Of a DNA stretch of 64,000 nucleotides, positions 39,246 through 48,147 are shown piece by piece. The stretch comes from Promicromonospora iranensis. GTDB taxonomy: Bacteria > Actinomycetota > Actinomycetes > Actinomycetales > Cellulomonadaceae. A program made the position numbers and the translations under genes. Each line of letters starts with the position of its first letter. Position 1 is the first letter of the stretch. The notes below the pieces were generated by a model. The model saw only the letters and a list, made by a program, of their open reading frames with translations. It made no database searches and was not told the origin of the DNA. The stretch covers positions 310,001-374,000 of the forward strand of contig NZ_JAJQQP010000002.1 in assembly GCF_028994805.1 (NCBI RefSeq), given 5' to 3'.

Positions 39246-40241
39246 GTGCGTCTTCTCTTCGCAGGAACCCCTGAACCCGCCGTCGCCTCCCTCGAGGCCC
39301 TCATCGGCTCGCGCCACGACGTGGTGGCCGTCCTGACCCGCGCCGACGCGCCGTCGGGCCGCGGCCGCAAGCTCACGCCGAGCCCGGTGCGGTCCCGCGC
39401 CGAGGAAGCCGGGATCCCCGTCATCACGGACGTCCCGCGCGGCGACGAGTTCGTCGAGCGGCTGCGCGGCCTGGAGATCGACGCGGCCCCGGTCGTCGCC
39501 TACGGGCACATCCTGCGCCCGGCCGTCCTGGCGGTACCCCGCCTCGGCTGGATCAACCTGCACTTCTCGGTGCTGCCCGCCTGGCGCGGCGCCGCGCCGG
39601 TCCAGCGTGCCGTGATCGCCGGCGACGAGGTCACGGGCGCCACCACGTTCCTGCTCGACGAGGGCATGGACACCGGCCCCGTGCTCGGCACGGCCACCGA
39701 GACCATCCGCCCCACCGACACGTCCGGCGACCTCCTCGGCCGGCTCGCGACCTCCGGCGCCGAGCTGCTCGTCGCCACCCTCGACGCGCTCGAGGACGGC
39801 GCCCTCCAGCCCCAGCCCCAGCCCGCCGACGGCGTCTCCGTCGCCCCCAAGCTCACCACCGACGACGCACGCGTGACCTGGACGGACCCGGCGCTCGCGG
39901 TCGACCGTCTGGTGCGGGGCTGTACGCCGGCACCGGGCGCGTGGACCGTGCTGCCGGACGGCTCTCGTCTGGGGCTCGGGCCGGTCGCACCGCGGCCGGA
40001 GGTCACCGACCTGCGGCCCGGCGAGGTGCGTGCCCTGAAGCACGAGGTCCTGGTCGGAACGGCAACGCACGCCGTGGCGCTGGGTGAGGTGCGGCCCGTC
40101 GGCAAGAAGGCGATGGCTGCGCCCGACTGGGCGCGCGGCGGCGGACGTTCGCTCGTCGAGGCGGGCCTCGTGCTCGGTGCGTCGGCGACCGGTCCGTCTA
40201 CGACGGGCGCCTCGAGCGACTCCACGGAGGTGTCGGCATGA
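39246..40241 (+). CDS. fmt: Methionyl-tRNA formyltransferase
   Basis: 331 aa, GTG start. Formylates initiator Met-tRNA. Signature [44 protein letters not shown], active-site [46 protein letters not shown] (Asn, His, Asp present), then the OB-fold C-terminal domain binding tRNA. The start codon follows a -10 element by six bases. The last ~20 residues ([17 protein letters not shown]) are a Ser/Thr extension. Overlaps rsmB by 4 bp. Confidence 0.97.
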   Translation: MRLLFAGTPEPAVASLEALIGSRHDVVAVLTRADAPSGRGRKLTPSPVRSRAEEAGIPVITDVPRGDEFVERLRGLEIDAAPVVAYGHILRPAVLAVPRLGWINLHFSVLPAWRGAAPVQRAVIAGDEVTGATTFLLDEGMDTGPVLGTATETIRPTDTSGDLLGRLATSGAELLVATLDALEDGALQPQPQPADGVSVAPKLTTDDARVTWTDPALAVDRLVRGCTPAPGAWTVLPDGSRLGLGPVAPRPEVTDLRPGEVRALKHEVLVGTATHAVALGEVRPVGKKAMAAPDWARGGGRSLVEAGLVLGASATGPSTTGASSDSTEVSA

Positions 40242-41782
40242 GTGGCTACGAGGGTGCAGGCGGTTCGCGGGACGGCCGGAGCATCGACGACGAACGGCGC
40301 AATCCCTCCGGGCGCCAGCGCTCCGCCTCGCGCTCCCGGGGCGACGAGCGGTCACGTACGTCGCAGGCGCCGTCGGAGCGCCGTAAGCGCACCGACCCGG
40401 CCCGGACGGCCGCGTTCGACGTGCTGCGCGAGGTCGACGAGTCGGACGCCTACGCGAACCTCGTGCTGCCCCCGCTCCTGCGCGAGCGGCACATCCGCGG
40501 TCGCGACGCCGGCTTCGCGACCGAGCTCACCTACGGCACGCTGCGTCTGCGTGGCCGGTACGACGCGATCCTCGCGACCCTGGTGGACCGGCCGCTGCCC
40601 GGGCTGGACCCTGCGCTGCTCGACGTCCTGCGCCTCGGCGCGCACCAGGTGCTCGGGATGCGGGTGCCCGTGCACGCCGCGGTCTCCGAGACCGTGGGGC
40701 TCGCGCGCAACCGGGTCGGCGCAGGCCCCGCCCAGATGGTGAACGCTGTGCTGCGCCGGGTCTCCGAGCGTCCGCTCGACGAGTGGCTGTCGGTGCTCAC
40801 GAAGGACGCGCCCGACGCGCTGACGGGCCTCGCGGCCACCGAGTCGCACCCGCTCTGGATCGCCCGGGCCCTGCGTGAGGCGCTGGCGGGCAACGGGCGC
40901 GACGCCGACGAGATCGGCGACCTGCTGGCCGCTGACAACGTCTCACCGCGGGTGACCCTGGTCGCGCGGCCGGGCCTGGTCGACGCCTCGGACGAGGTCG
41001 CCTGGGGCGACGTCGACCTGGTCGCCGGCCGCTGGGCGCCCACAGCGCTGCGGCTCGAGGCCTCGGACCCGTCCGGCATCCCCGCGGTCAGGGAAGGCCT
41101 CGCCGGTGTGCAGGACGAGGGTTCGCAGCTCGTCACGCTCGCGCTGGCCGGTGCGTCCCTGGAGGGCCGGGACGAGCGCTGGCTCGACCTGTGTGCAGGA
41201 CCCGGCGGCAAGTCGGCGCTGCTCGGCGCCCTGGCCGCGCGGCGTGGGGCGACGCTCGTCGCCAACGAGGTGGCGCCGCACCGCGCTCGCCTGGTCGAGA
41301 AGGCGGTGGCCGCGCTGCCCGACGGCGTGGTCGAGGAGGTGCGGACCGGTGACGGACGTGAGGTCGGCGCGGACGAGCCGGGCGCCTATGACCGCGTGCT
41401 CGTCGACGCGCCGTGCACGGGGCTCGGCGCGCTGCGCCGTCGGCCCGAGAGTCGGTGGCGGCGGACGCCGTCGGACCTCGGCACGCTCACCGGGTTGCAG
41501 CGTGAGCTGCTCGCCTCCGCGCTGGACGCCGTCCGGCCCGGGGGAGTGGTGGCCTACGTGACGTGCTCGCCGCACCTCGCCGAGACGCAGCTCGTCGTGT
41601 CGGACGTGCTGAAGAAGCGCTCCGACGTCGAGCGGCTCGACACGCCGGACGTGCTGCGGTCGGTGGTGCGCGCCGAGGCCGCCGACGAGATGCCGCTCGG
41701 GGACCGTGACGACGTGCAGCTCTGGCCGCACGTGCACGGCACCGACGCGATGCACCTGACGCTGCTGCGGCGCAAGGCGTAG
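40238..41782 (+). CDS. rsmB: 16S rRNA (cytosine-967-C5) methyltransferase RsmB
   Basis: 514 aa, ATG overlapping the fmt stop. An Arg/Ser-rich extension (about 50 residues) precedes a NusB-like RNA-binding domain ([33 protein letters not shown]) and a SAM-dependent methyltransferase domain: [23 protein letters not shown] (SAM loop), [20 protein letters not shown] (first Cys) and [14 protein letters not shown] (catalytic Cys). Complete. Followed by a hairpin that extends into the end of the convergent gene. Confidence 0.96.
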   Translation: MSGYEGAGGSRDGRSIDDERRNPSGRQRSASRSRGDERSRTSQAPSERRKRTDPARTAAFDVLREVDESDAYANLVLPPLLRERHIRGRDAGFATELTYGTLRLRGRYDAILATLVDRPLPGLDPALLDVLRLGAHQVLGMRVPVHAAVSETVGLARNRVGAGPAQMVNAVLRRVSERPLDEWLSVLTKDAPDALTGLAATESHPLWIARALREALAGNGRDADEIGDLLAADNVSPRVTLVARPGLVDASDEVAWGDVDLVAGRWAPTALRLEASDPSGIPAVREGLAGVQDEGSQLVTLALAGASLEGRDERWLDLCAGPGGKSALLGALAARRGATLVANEVAPHRARLVEKAVAALPDGVVEEVRTGDGREVGADEPGAYDRVLVDAPCTGLGALRRRPESRWRRTPSDLGTLTGLQRELLASALDAVRPGGVVAYVTCSPHLAETQLVVSDVLKKRSDVERLDTPDVLRSVVRAEAADEMPLGDRDDVQLWPHVHGTDAMHLTLLRRKA

Positions 41783-41800
41783 CGCCGCTCTTCCGAAGAC

Positions 41801-41821
41801 CTGGCCCCTACCGGGGGCCAG
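41801..41821. terminator. Bidirectional hairpin between rsmB and the convergent membrane-protein gene
   Basis: CTGGCCCC (41801-41808) pairs with GGGGCCAG (41814-41821). Sits 18 bp after rsmB and overlaps the stop codon of the minus-strand gene, so it could end both transcripts. Confidence 0.55.
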
Positions 41822-42941
41822 CAACGTCGTCACGCTCGACCGGCCGGCGGCTCGCCGGCCGGTCGCGGCGGATGGTGCGGACGAGACGCGGGACGACGGC
41901 TGGGATGCTCGCCGCAGCGAACGCGCCGGACGAGACGAGGACGGCGAGCGCGCTCCACTCGGCCCAGCCCCACGGGACGGCTCCCGCTTCGATGACGTTC
42001 TCCGGATGCTCTGGGTCGAAGACGATCTTGATGCGTTCTTCCTCGAAGTGCGGCTCTGTCAGGTGCGTGGTCGTCGTATGGACGGTCGCGGTAGGCGGCT
42101 CGGCACGCGCGACGAAGCTGACGTCGGCGTACTCGCCCCATCCGGAGACCATGTTCGTACGGTCGACGACCGCGGTACCGGACACCCCGCGCTGGTAGAG
42201 CGCGGCAGCCTGTGTGGCCTGGACCACGGCGAAGGTCCCGCTGGTCAGGACGAGCAGACCCGGGATGAGCAGGAACAGGGTGAAGGCCAGGAAGGGCGGC
42301 TGGGTGTCGGCGTCGTCGCGCAGGTCCTGCACCGTCGCGGTGTAGGTGGGCCCGATGCCTCGGGAGCCTGATCCGTGCTCCGGCGCCGGGCGCTTCCGGG
42401 CGCGGCGGAAGAGCTCCGCGGAGAACGGGAGGACCAGAAGGCCGAGAGGCAGCACGATCAGGTCCAGAACGGCGAACAGGATGATCCCCCCGTCGATCCA
42501 CGGTGTACTCGCGGCGATCGCTCGGTTCGGATGCTGCGGGTCGTAGGTCAGCTCGAACCGGTCGCCGACCTCGAGGTGGGGAGGAAAGCGATGGAGCAGG
42601 ACCGAGAACTGCGGACCCTCGATCGTGCGCACGTCGAGATGGGGTGTTCTGCCGCTGCCTCGGAAGTCGACGACCGCCTCGACGGTGACGCCGCGAGCGT
42701 CGAGGATCACGGGCTTGGTGAGATGGTCAGCGGTGAACCAGGCGAGGGGGATCCAGAAGACGAGGAGCCCGATGGTGCCGGTCCACAGTTCCGTCGTCGA
42801 AGTCTTGGAGAGATGGGTTCGCATGTTGGCGGCGCCGTTGCGGAACTTTTCCACAAGAGTTCTCCCCGGGGCCGACTGGTTCGCCTGAGCCGCGATGCGG
42901 CGCTCCATCGCCCTGCGGGCTTCCTTCTGGCGGCGAGTCAC
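41808..42941 (-). CDS. Membrane protein with two DUF3592-like extracytoplasmic domains
   Basis: 377 aa from GTG 42941 (an ATG at 42908, MERRIAAQ, is also possible). Four hydrophobic segments in two pairs (about 53-72, 150-172; 217-240, 326-348). Between each pair is a beta-rich domain with the same end motif: RFPPHLEVGDRFELTYDPQHPNRAIA in the first and EPHFEEERIKIVFDPEHPENVIEA in the second, so the protein arose by internal duplication of a DUF3592-type unit. No enzyme motif. Stands alone between rsmB and an AraC-like gene, with no obvious functional link. Confidence 0.75.
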   Translation of the reverse strand: MTRRQKEARRAMERRIAAQANQSAPGRTLVEKFRNGAANMRTHLSKTSTTELWTGTIGLLVFWIPLAWFTADHLTKPVILDARGVTVEAVVDFRGSGRTPHLDVRTIEGPQFSVLLHRFPPHLEVGDRFELTYDPQHPNRAIAASTPWIDGGIILFAVLDLIVLPLGLLVLPFSAELFRRARKRPAPEHGSGSRGIGPTYTATVQDLRDDADTQPPFLAFTLFLLIPGLLVLTSGTFAVVQATQAAALYQRGVSGTAVVDRTNMVSGWGEYADVSFVARAEPPTATVHTTTTHLTEPHFEEERIKIVFDPEHPENVIEAGAVPWGWAEWSALAVLVSSGAFAAASIPAVVPRLVRTIRRDRPASRRPVERDDVAGPR

Positions 42942-43084
42942 CTCGCCCGCCGGTGCCTGAGGTGCCCGCCGAGATCATGCCGGCCGAGATCTCCGAGGCT
43001 GTCGCCACTGTCCACCGCGAGAGCGTAGCGGCAGAAGATCATCCGGAACGAGTGGATCGCCAGGTGAAACCGTGGCCCGGGACC

Positions 43085-44035
43085 TCAGACCTCGCTGAAG
43101 GTCCGTCGGTAGGCGCCGGGTGTGGTGCCGAGGTGCGCCCGGAACCGGCGTCGTAGGTTGACCGCCGAGGTGAGACCGACCCGGGTCGCGATGGCCTCGA
43201 CCGGTAGGTCGGTCTGTTCCAGCAGCGCCCGTGCCGCATCGAGCCGCCGGCCGAGCAGCCACTGTCCCGGGCTGGTGCCGAGCTGTTCGGTGAACCGCCG
43301 GGCGAGGGTCCGGCTGGACAGCCCCGCACGCTCGGCGAGCCGGTCGAGGGTCAGCGGGCTGTGGAGCCGGGTGGTTGCCCACTCCAGCAGCGGCGCGAGG
43401 GACTCGTCGGTCCTGGCCGGTGCGGGCTGCGTGGCGTACTGGAGCTGGCTGCCCTCCCGGTGCGGCGGCAGGACCATGTTCCGGGCGACCTGGGCAGCGT
43501 AGGCCGCACCGTGGTCGGTACGGACGAGATGCAGACACAGGTCGATGCCCGCACCGGATCCCGCACTGGTCGCTACGTCGCCGTGGTCCACGTAGAGCAC
43601 GTCCTCGTCCACCTCGACGTCCGGAAAGCCGGCAGCGAGCCGGGCGGCGTTGCGCCAGTGGGTAGTGGCCCGTCGGCCGTCGAGCAGTCCGGCCTGCGCG
43701 AGGACGAATGCACCGGTACAGATGGCCACGACCCGTGTCCCGCGACGGTGGGCCGCCCGCAGTGCCTCGAGGACGGCCGGCGACACCCGCGCCCCCGGCG
43801 GCTGCCAGCCCGGGAGGACGACGGTGTCCGCCTCCTCCAGCGCCGCCAGCCCTGAGTCGACGAGCAGCGAATAGCCGATCGTGGTCCGCAGCGCGCCGGG
43901 ACGCTCGGCGCAGATCCGGAAGCTGTAGCGGCCAGGCGTCCCTGGCAGGGCGGTGCCGAAGACCTCGGCGGCACAGGAGAGCTCGAAGGGCGACTGCGGC
44001 TCGTTGAGCAGGGCGACGACGCGGTGCAGTTCCAT
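43085..44035 (-). CDS. GlxA-family transcriptional regulator (DJ-1/PfpI domain plus AraC HTH)
   Basis: 316 aa from ATG 44035; the longer frame (to 44119) would overlap the divergent hydrolase. N-terminal DJ-1/PfpI-like ligand domain (HRVVALLNEPQSPFELSCAAEVFGTAL, DTVVLPGWQPPG, VVAICTGAFVLAQAGLLDGRRATTHW, with the nucleophile-elbow Cys in ICTGAF), then a C-terminal AraC domain with two HTHs (LDRLAERAGLSSRTLARRFTEQLGTSPGQWLLGRRLDAARALLEQTDLPVEAIATRVGL). The -10 TATATT lies six bases before the ATG and is overlapped by a palindrome. Most likely controls the divergent hydrolase. Confidence 0.93.
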   Translation of the reverse strand: MELHRVVALLNEPQSPFELSCAAEVFGTALPGTPGRYSFRICAERPGALRTTIGYSLLVDSGLAALEEADTVVLPGWQPPGARVSPAVLEALRAAHRRGTRVVAICTGAFVLAQAGLLDGRRATTHWRNAARLAAGFPDVEVDEDVLYVDHGDVATSAGSGAGIDLCLHLVRTDHGAAYAAQVARNMVLPPHREGSQLQYATQPAPARTDESLAPLLEWATTRLHSPLTLDRLAERAGLSSRTLARRFTEQLGTSPGQWLLGRRLDAARALLEQTDLPVEAIATRVGLTSAVNLRRRFRAHLGTTPGAYRRTFSEV

Positions 44036-44040
44036 GGCAG

Positions 44041-44056
44041 AAATATACCCATGGGT
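44041..44056 (-). promoter_or_regulatory. Regulator promoter (-10 TATATT, leaderless) and palindrome ACCCATGGGT
   Basis: On the minus strand TATATT (44046-44041) is six bases before the ATG at 44035. The perfect 10-bp palindrome ACCCATGGGT (44047-44056) abuts it on the upstream side, in the 70-bp divergent gap, a plausible operator. Confidence 0.5.
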
Positions 44057-44105
44057 GTCTTTCTTGACTCTCGGCCGAGCGGCCGGCCCCGGCCACAGTG
44101 GTCCC

Positions 44106-44945
44106 ATGAGCGAGATCACCCCAACAAGAGTCCTGCGGAGAACCGTCCAGGTCGACGGCGAGGCCGCCAGCTACCTGACCGTCGAGCACGACGGCCCGCC
44201 CGTGCTGCTGCTGCACGGCACCTACTGGAGCCGGGTCTGGCTGCCGGTGCTGGACCACCTCGCCGAGGCAGGGCTGCGGCCCATCGCCGTCGACCTCCCA
44301 GGGCTGGGCCGGTCAGGAGGCGAGCTCACCCTGGAGACGGCCACGGTCCCGACCCTCGCCGAATGGGTGACGAGGTTCGTCTCCGCGCTGCGGATCTCCG
44401 GGCCGATCGCCCTGGCTGGTCACGACATCGGTGGCGGCATCGCCCAGCACCTCCTGGCCCACGACCGACTGGAGGTATCCCGGTTCGCGCTGGCCAACTC
44501 GGTCACCTACGACTCCTGGCCGGTGCCCAGCGTGGCCCGGTTCCGGGATCCGGACGTCGTCGCCGCGACCACCGGGGACGAGATCCTCGCAGCCCGCCGG
44601 AAGACCGTGACAGCGGCGCTCGCCGGTGCCGCCATCGAGCAGCGGATCGCCGACTATCTGGAGCCGTGGACGAAGGCCCGGGTCCGCCGCTCCTGGATGG
44701 CCATGGCGGGCGCGGCCGACAGCCGCTACACCCTGGAACTGCTTCCCACGCTGCGGCGGTCCGCGACGCCCAAGCTGCTGGTCTGGGGCGAGGACGACGC
44801 CTTCCAGAGGGTGGAGTACGCCGAGCGGTTCGCCGCCGAGATGCCGCGGACCACGCTCCTGCGCATCCCGGACGCGGGGCACATCCCCATGGAGAACGCA
44901 CCCGACCGGATCGCTCGTGCGCTCATCGACTTCTTCAGGTCGTAG
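44106..44945 (+). CDS. Alpha/beta hydrolase with Asp nucleophile (dehalogenase/epoxide-hydrolase-like)
   Basis: 279 aa, ATG. Oxyanion motif LLLHGTYWSRVW, strand PIAVDLPGLGRSGG, and nucleophile elbow LAGHDIGGGIAQ, where the nucleophile position is Asp, as in haloalkane dehalogenases, fluoroacetate dehalogenases and epoxide hydrolases. Acid residue in LVWGEDDAF, catalytic His in DAGHIPMEN. Divergent from the GlxA-type regulator across only 70 bp, suggesting substrate-dependent control. The 3' end overlaps the convergent DUF421 gene by 11 bp. Substrate unknown. Confidence 0.9.
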   Translation: MSEITPTRVLRRTVQVDGEAASYLTVEHDGPPVLLLHGTYWSRVWLPVLDHLAEAGLRPIAVDLPGLGRSGGELTLETATVPTLAEWVTRFVSALRISGPIALAGHDIGGGIAQHLLAHDRLEVSRFALANSVTYDSWPVPSVARFRDPDVVAATTGDEILAARRKTVTAALAGAAIEQRIADYLEPWTKARVRRSWMAMAGAADSRYTLELLPTLRRSATPKLLVWGEDDAFQRVEYAERFAAEMPRTTLLRIPDAGHIPMENAPDRIARALIDFFRS

Positions 44946-45525
44946 ACGTAGGCGCAGGCGCGATCAGCTCCTGCGGGACCAGGTGGGCGCCGTCGACACC
45001 CGTCAGGAGCAACGGATCGATGGGCTCGCCGGTGCGCAGCACGCTGATGGTTCCCGAGGGTTCCAGCACCGCGATCGCCACCTCCCGGGGATGGCGGATG
45101 CCGGCCTGGCGTAGTTTCGCGGCGAGCTCGCTCGGCACGACGTGGCAACGCCGGAGATTGCGCTCCAGGACGGTCTCGCCGGCCATGAGGAGCATCGGGC
45201 GCGTGGTGACGGCACGCGCGCCCCAGCCGCGGGTACGCACCAGCCCAACGGCCGCCTGGCAGGCGGCCAGGGTGGCCAGCGCGACAAGTCCGCCGACCAG
45301 CCGGGGTGCCTCACCGAGCGCCGCGCGGCCCAAGATCGAACCGATGCCGATGATGGCTGCGAGGTCGAACGTCGACAGGCCTGCGAGCATGCGCTGGCCC
45401 AGCAGCCGGACCAGCACGACGAGCGCCCCGTACATCCCAGCGGTGGCGACGGCGACGGCCGCTGCCTCGAGCGGCGTGATTCCCAGGAGTTCTTCCACGC
45501 GGGCGATTGTCACGCACGGCAGCAC
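44935..45525 (-). CDS. DUF421 / YetF-like membrane protein
   Basis: 196 aa. Two or three hydrophobic segments (AAAVAVATAGMYGALVVLVRLLG; AIIGIGSILGRAALG; LVGGLVALATLAACQAAVGLV) followed by the cytosolic DUF421 domain (TTRPMLLMAGETVLERNLRRCHVVPSELAAKLRQAGIRHPREVAIAVLEPSGTISVLRTG). The motif GQRMLAGLSTFDLAAIIGIGS is the family hallmark. A GTG at 45513 is an alternative start; neither has a clear ribosome site. Ends convergently with and overlapping the hydrolase gene. Family function is not well defined. Confidence 0.88.
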   Translation of the reverse strand: MLPCVTIARVEELLGITPLEAAAVAVATAGMYGALVVLVRLLGQRMLAGLSTFDLAAIIGIGSILGRAALGEAPRLVGGLVALATLAACQAAVGLVRTRGWGARAVTTRPMLLMAGETVLERNLRRCHVVPSELAAKLRQAGIRHPREVAIAVLEPSGTISVLRTGEPIDPLLLTGVDGAHLVPQELIAPAPTSTT

Positions 45526-45582
45526 GGCGGGGCGAAAGCGTCGGTGGGCACGAGGGGGTGCCGCGCCAGAGAACGCTTGCCG

Positions 45583-46011
45583 TCAGACACCCGCCGGCGG
45601 CCACACCCCGATGATGACGGCGACGACCAGGATGGTGACCAGCTCGTGCCCCAGGTTGATGGTGGTGAGGGCAGCCGGACGGCCCTCGAAGGCATCGTGT
45701 ATGGCGACGCGGGCGACGGTGAACCCGACCCAGAGGAGGACGGCGGTCACGATCGCGGCCGTCAGGAAGCTGCCCTCGTAGAACTCCCACGAGATGTAGG
45801 TGGCGCCGGCGAGCACCCAGACGGTCACGAAGCCACCCACGATCACCACGACGAACGGCCAGACGGTCGGCTGGTTCGGAGACTTCGGGCCGACCCTCGT
45901 CAGCTCCGTCCAGCGGTTGCCGAGCACCTTGGGCGTGTACCAGACGGCGCCCACGACCACCGTCGACAGCGTGGCGACGATCACTGCCCAGTAGTTCACT
46001 TCGGGGATCAT
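45583..46011 (-). CDS. DUF1761 membrane protein
   Basis: 142 aa, ATG with GGAGCAAAG directly upstream. Four hydrophobic segments: NYWAVIVATLSTVVVGAVWYTP, PFVVVIVGGFVTVWVLAGATY, FLTAAIVTAVLLWVGFTVARV, and LGHELVTILVVAVIIGVW. Matches the DUF1761 pattern, including YTPKVLGNRW near the N-terminus and the small polar IHDAFEGRP loop. Function unknown. Divergent from rpe, sharing a 90-bp gap. Confidence 0.88.
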   Translation of the reverse strand: MIPEVNYWAVIVATLSTVVVGAVWYTPKVLGNRWTELTRVGPKSPNQPTVWPFVVVIVGGFVTVWVLAGATYISWEFYEGSFLTAAIVTAVLLWVGFTVARVAIHDAFEGRPAALTTINLGHELVTILVVAVIIGVWPPAGV

Positions 46012-46089
46012 CTTTGCTCCCGGTCTGTTGGAACCGCGCAGCGGTGCGGGGTTGGGCCCTTCGGCTCGGAACCCGAGGGAATCGCGCTC

Positions 46090-46101
46090 TAGGCTGGCAT
46101 C
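46090..46101 (+). promoter_or_regulatory. Leaderless-type promoter of rpe (TAGGCT-N6-ATG)
   Basis: -10 TAGGCT at 46090-46095 and six bases to the ATG, without a ribosome site. Confidence 0.6.
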
Positions 46102-46764
46102 ATGGCAGCCCTCATCGCCCCGAGCATCCTGTCCGCCGACTTCGCGAACCTGGAGCGCGACCTCGGCCGGATCGCCGACGCCGACTACGCGCACGTCGAC
46201 GTCATGGACAACCACTTCGTGCCGAACCTGACGCTGGGCCTGCCGATCTTCGAGCGGCTCGCGAAAGTGTCGCCGATCCCGCTCGACGCGCACCTCATGA
46301 TCGAGAACCCGGACCGGTGGGCACCCGCGTTCGCCGAGGCCGGGGCGGCGTCCGTCACCTTCCACGCGGAGGCGGCGCAGGCCCCGGTGCGCCTGGCGCG
46401 GGAGCTGCGGAAGCTCGGGTCGCGGGCGGGTGTCGCGCTCCGTCCGGCGACGCCCGTGGAGCCCTACCTCGACCTGCTCGCCGAGATCGACATGATCCTC
46501 GTCATGACCGTCGAGCCGGGGTTCGGCGGGCAGTCCTTCATCGAGGGCACGCTGCCGAAGATCCGGCGCGCCCGGGAGGCCGTGAGCGAGTCCGGGCTCG
46601 ACGTCTGGATCCAGGTCGACGGGGGAGTGTCCCGCGAGACCATCGAGCGGGCGGCCGACGCCGGCGCGAACGTCTTCGTGGCGGGCTCGGCGGTGTACGG
46701 GGCCGAGGACGTCCCGGCCGAGATCGCAACGCTGCGCGAGCTGGCGAGCAAGCACTCCCACTGA
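46102..46764 (+). CDS. rpe: Ribulose-phosphate 3-epimerase
   Basis: 220 aa, ATG. Interconverts ribulose-5-phosphate and xylulose-5-phosphate. TIM-barrel signatures: [36 protein letters not shown] (metal ligands and catalytic Asp), [34 protein letters not shown] and [32 protein letters not shown] -10 TAGGCT lies six bases before the ATG. Retains its usual place between rsmB and ribD, but with accessory genes inserted on both sides. Confidence 0.97.
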   Translation: MAALIAPSILSADFANLERDLGRIADADYAHVDVMDNHFVPNLTLGLPIFERLAKVSPIPLDAHLMIENPDRWAPAFAEAGAASVTFHAEAAQAPVRLARELRKLGSRAGVALRPATPVEPYLDLLAEIDMILVMTVEPGFGGQSFIEGTLPKIRRAREAVSESGLDVWIQVDGGVSRETIERAADAGANVFVAGSAVYGAEDVPAEIATLRELASKHSH

Positions 46765-46825
46765 GCTGAGCTGTGCGCGGGACGGGCGGCCCGTCGGGCT
46801 GCTCCCGTCATCCCTCCTCCTCCAG

Positions 46826-46841
46826 AAAAAGTGTGCCAAGC
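46826..46841. other. Recurrent motif AAAAAGTGTGCCAAGC
   Basis: This 16-mer is also present at 16861-16876 inside the quinone oxidoreductase gene, and a relative (AGTGTGCCAGGC) occurs at 53708 after ribH. It is conspicuously A-rich for this genome. Function unknown. Confidence 0.4.
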
Positions 46842-46916
46842 GCCTGTCGCACCACCTCCGCCCAGGAGGGACCTCACCACCAGCCAGGAGGCGCGACCAC
46901 CGACCGGCGAGCCCTG

Positions 46917-46968
46917 CTCGTACTTTTGCCTGATCCGGCGGTGCCTCGGGCCCTCGTAGCATGAGCCC
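46917..46968 (+). promoter_or_regulatory. Kinase promoter: CTCGTACTTT motif and leaderless -10 TAGCAT
   Basis: CTCGTACTTT (46917-46926) is shared exactly with the region before the DUF2306 gene (48852-48861). -10 TAGCAT at 46957-46962 lies six bases before the GTG start. The shared motif may be the response regulator's binding site. Confidence 0.45.
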
Positions 46969-48147
46969 GTGTCCGCCATCCGCTCGGTCTGGGACGAACC
47001 GCGGCCCGTCGATGCACCTATCCGGGTGTGGCGGGACTGGGTGCTCGTCGCCGTCGTCGTGGGCGGCGCGGTGATCGAAGGGATCACGCGCGCGGACGTC
47101 CAGGGACGGTGGCTGGAGCTCGCCACCGTCGCCGTGCTCGCACCGACGCTGCTGTGGCGCCGGACGCATCCGCTGGCGATGGTCGCCGTCGCGTTCGTGG
47201 CGTCGGCGGCACCGGCGCTCGTTCTCGGCCGAGACCTGGCCTTCGCCTCGAACGTGTTCATGCTGGTCCTGGCGTACGCGCTGTTCCGGTGGGGGAGCGG
47301 GCGGTCGATGGTGCTCGGCGCGGCGGTGGTCCTCGCGAAGATGGGGATGAACGCGGCGCTCGGCTTCCTCACGCTCGCCGACGTGGGCGTCGGCTGCCTG
47401 ATCCTCGGCTCGACGTTCGCGCTCGGCCTGGCGCTCCGGTACCGGTCCGGGTCGCGCCGGCGCGAACGCGAGCGGGTGGTGCTGCTCGAGCGGGAGCGAC
47501 TGGCCCGGGACCTGCACGACGTCGTCGGGCACCACATCTCGGCCGTCGCGGTGCGGGCACAGGCAGGGCTTGCCGTGTCGCAGACCGATCCCGGTGCCGC
47601 GGCCGACGCCCTGCGCGTGATCGAGGAGCAGGCCTCCCGTGCACTGGCCGAGATGCGCACGCTGGTCCGCGTCCTGCGGTCGGACGAGCTCCGCCCCGAG
47701 GAGAGCGAGGGACGTGCCGACGAGCTCGCTCCCGGCCCTGTCCTGGCCGACGTCGGACGTCTCGCCGACCCTGCAGCGCCGCGCGTCGAGGTGGACCTGG
47801 AGGGCGACCCCGCCCAGGTGTCGGCGGCCGTGGGCGGCGCGGTGCAGCGCATCGCGCAGGAGTCGGTCACGAACGCGCGTCGACACGCCCGGGGCGCCAC
47901 CCGGATCGCGGTCCACGTCACGGTGGGCGAGACGTCCGTCCGGCTCCGGGTGTCCGACGACGGCGGTGCGCCGGCCCCTGCGAGCCGCGACGGGTACGGG
48001 CTGGCCGGTATGCGTGAGCGTGCCGCGCTCCTGGGTGGCACGCTCGAGGCCGGGCCCGGCGCCCTCGGTTGGACGGTGGAGGCGGTGCTTCCGCTGTCGA
48101 CCGGGCCGGCGCCGCGGCGGGCGTCCCCGGGCCGGCGGGCGGCATGA
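46969..48147 (+). CDS. Sensor histidine kinase (NarL/DesK-type)
   Basis: 392 aa, GTG. Four or five hydrophobic segments fill about residues 22-150 (VLVAVVVGGAVIEGI, MVAVAFVASAAPALVLG, VFMLVLAYALFRW, VGVGCLILGSTFALGLAL) with no large extracellular domain, so a membrane-state or intramembrane sensor. HisKA_3 dimerisation/phosphoacceptor: RERLARDLHDVVGHHISAVAVRAQAGLAV. HATPase_c: VGGAVQRIAQESVTNARRHARG (N-box), VSDDGGAP, GYGLAGMRERAALLGGTLEAG. Coupled to its response regulator by an ATGA overlap. Signal unknown. Confidence 0.95.
   Translation: MSAIRSVWDEPRPVDAPIRVWRDWVLVAVVVGGAVIEGITRADVQGRWLELATVAVLAPTLLWRRTHPLAMVAVAFVASAAPALVLGRDLAFASNVFMLVLAYALFRWGSGRSMVLGAAVVLAKMGMNAALGFLTLADVGVGCLILGSTFALGLALRYRSGSRRRERERVVLLERERLARDLHDVVGHHISAVAVRAQAGLAVSQTDPGAAADALRVIEEQASRALAEMRTLVRVLRSDELRPEESEGRADELAPGPVLADVGRLADPAAPRVEVDLEGDPAQVSAAVGGAVQRIAQESVTNARRHARGATRIAVHVTVGETSVRLRVSDDGGAPAPASRDGYGLAGMRERAALLGGTLEAGPGALGWTVEAVLPLSTGPAPRRASPGRRAA

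Noticed and set aside
46826-46841. Sigma-54 promoter on the reverse strand (TTGGCAC-like)
   Set aside because: The -12 GC element is missing and actinobacteria generally lack sigma-54.
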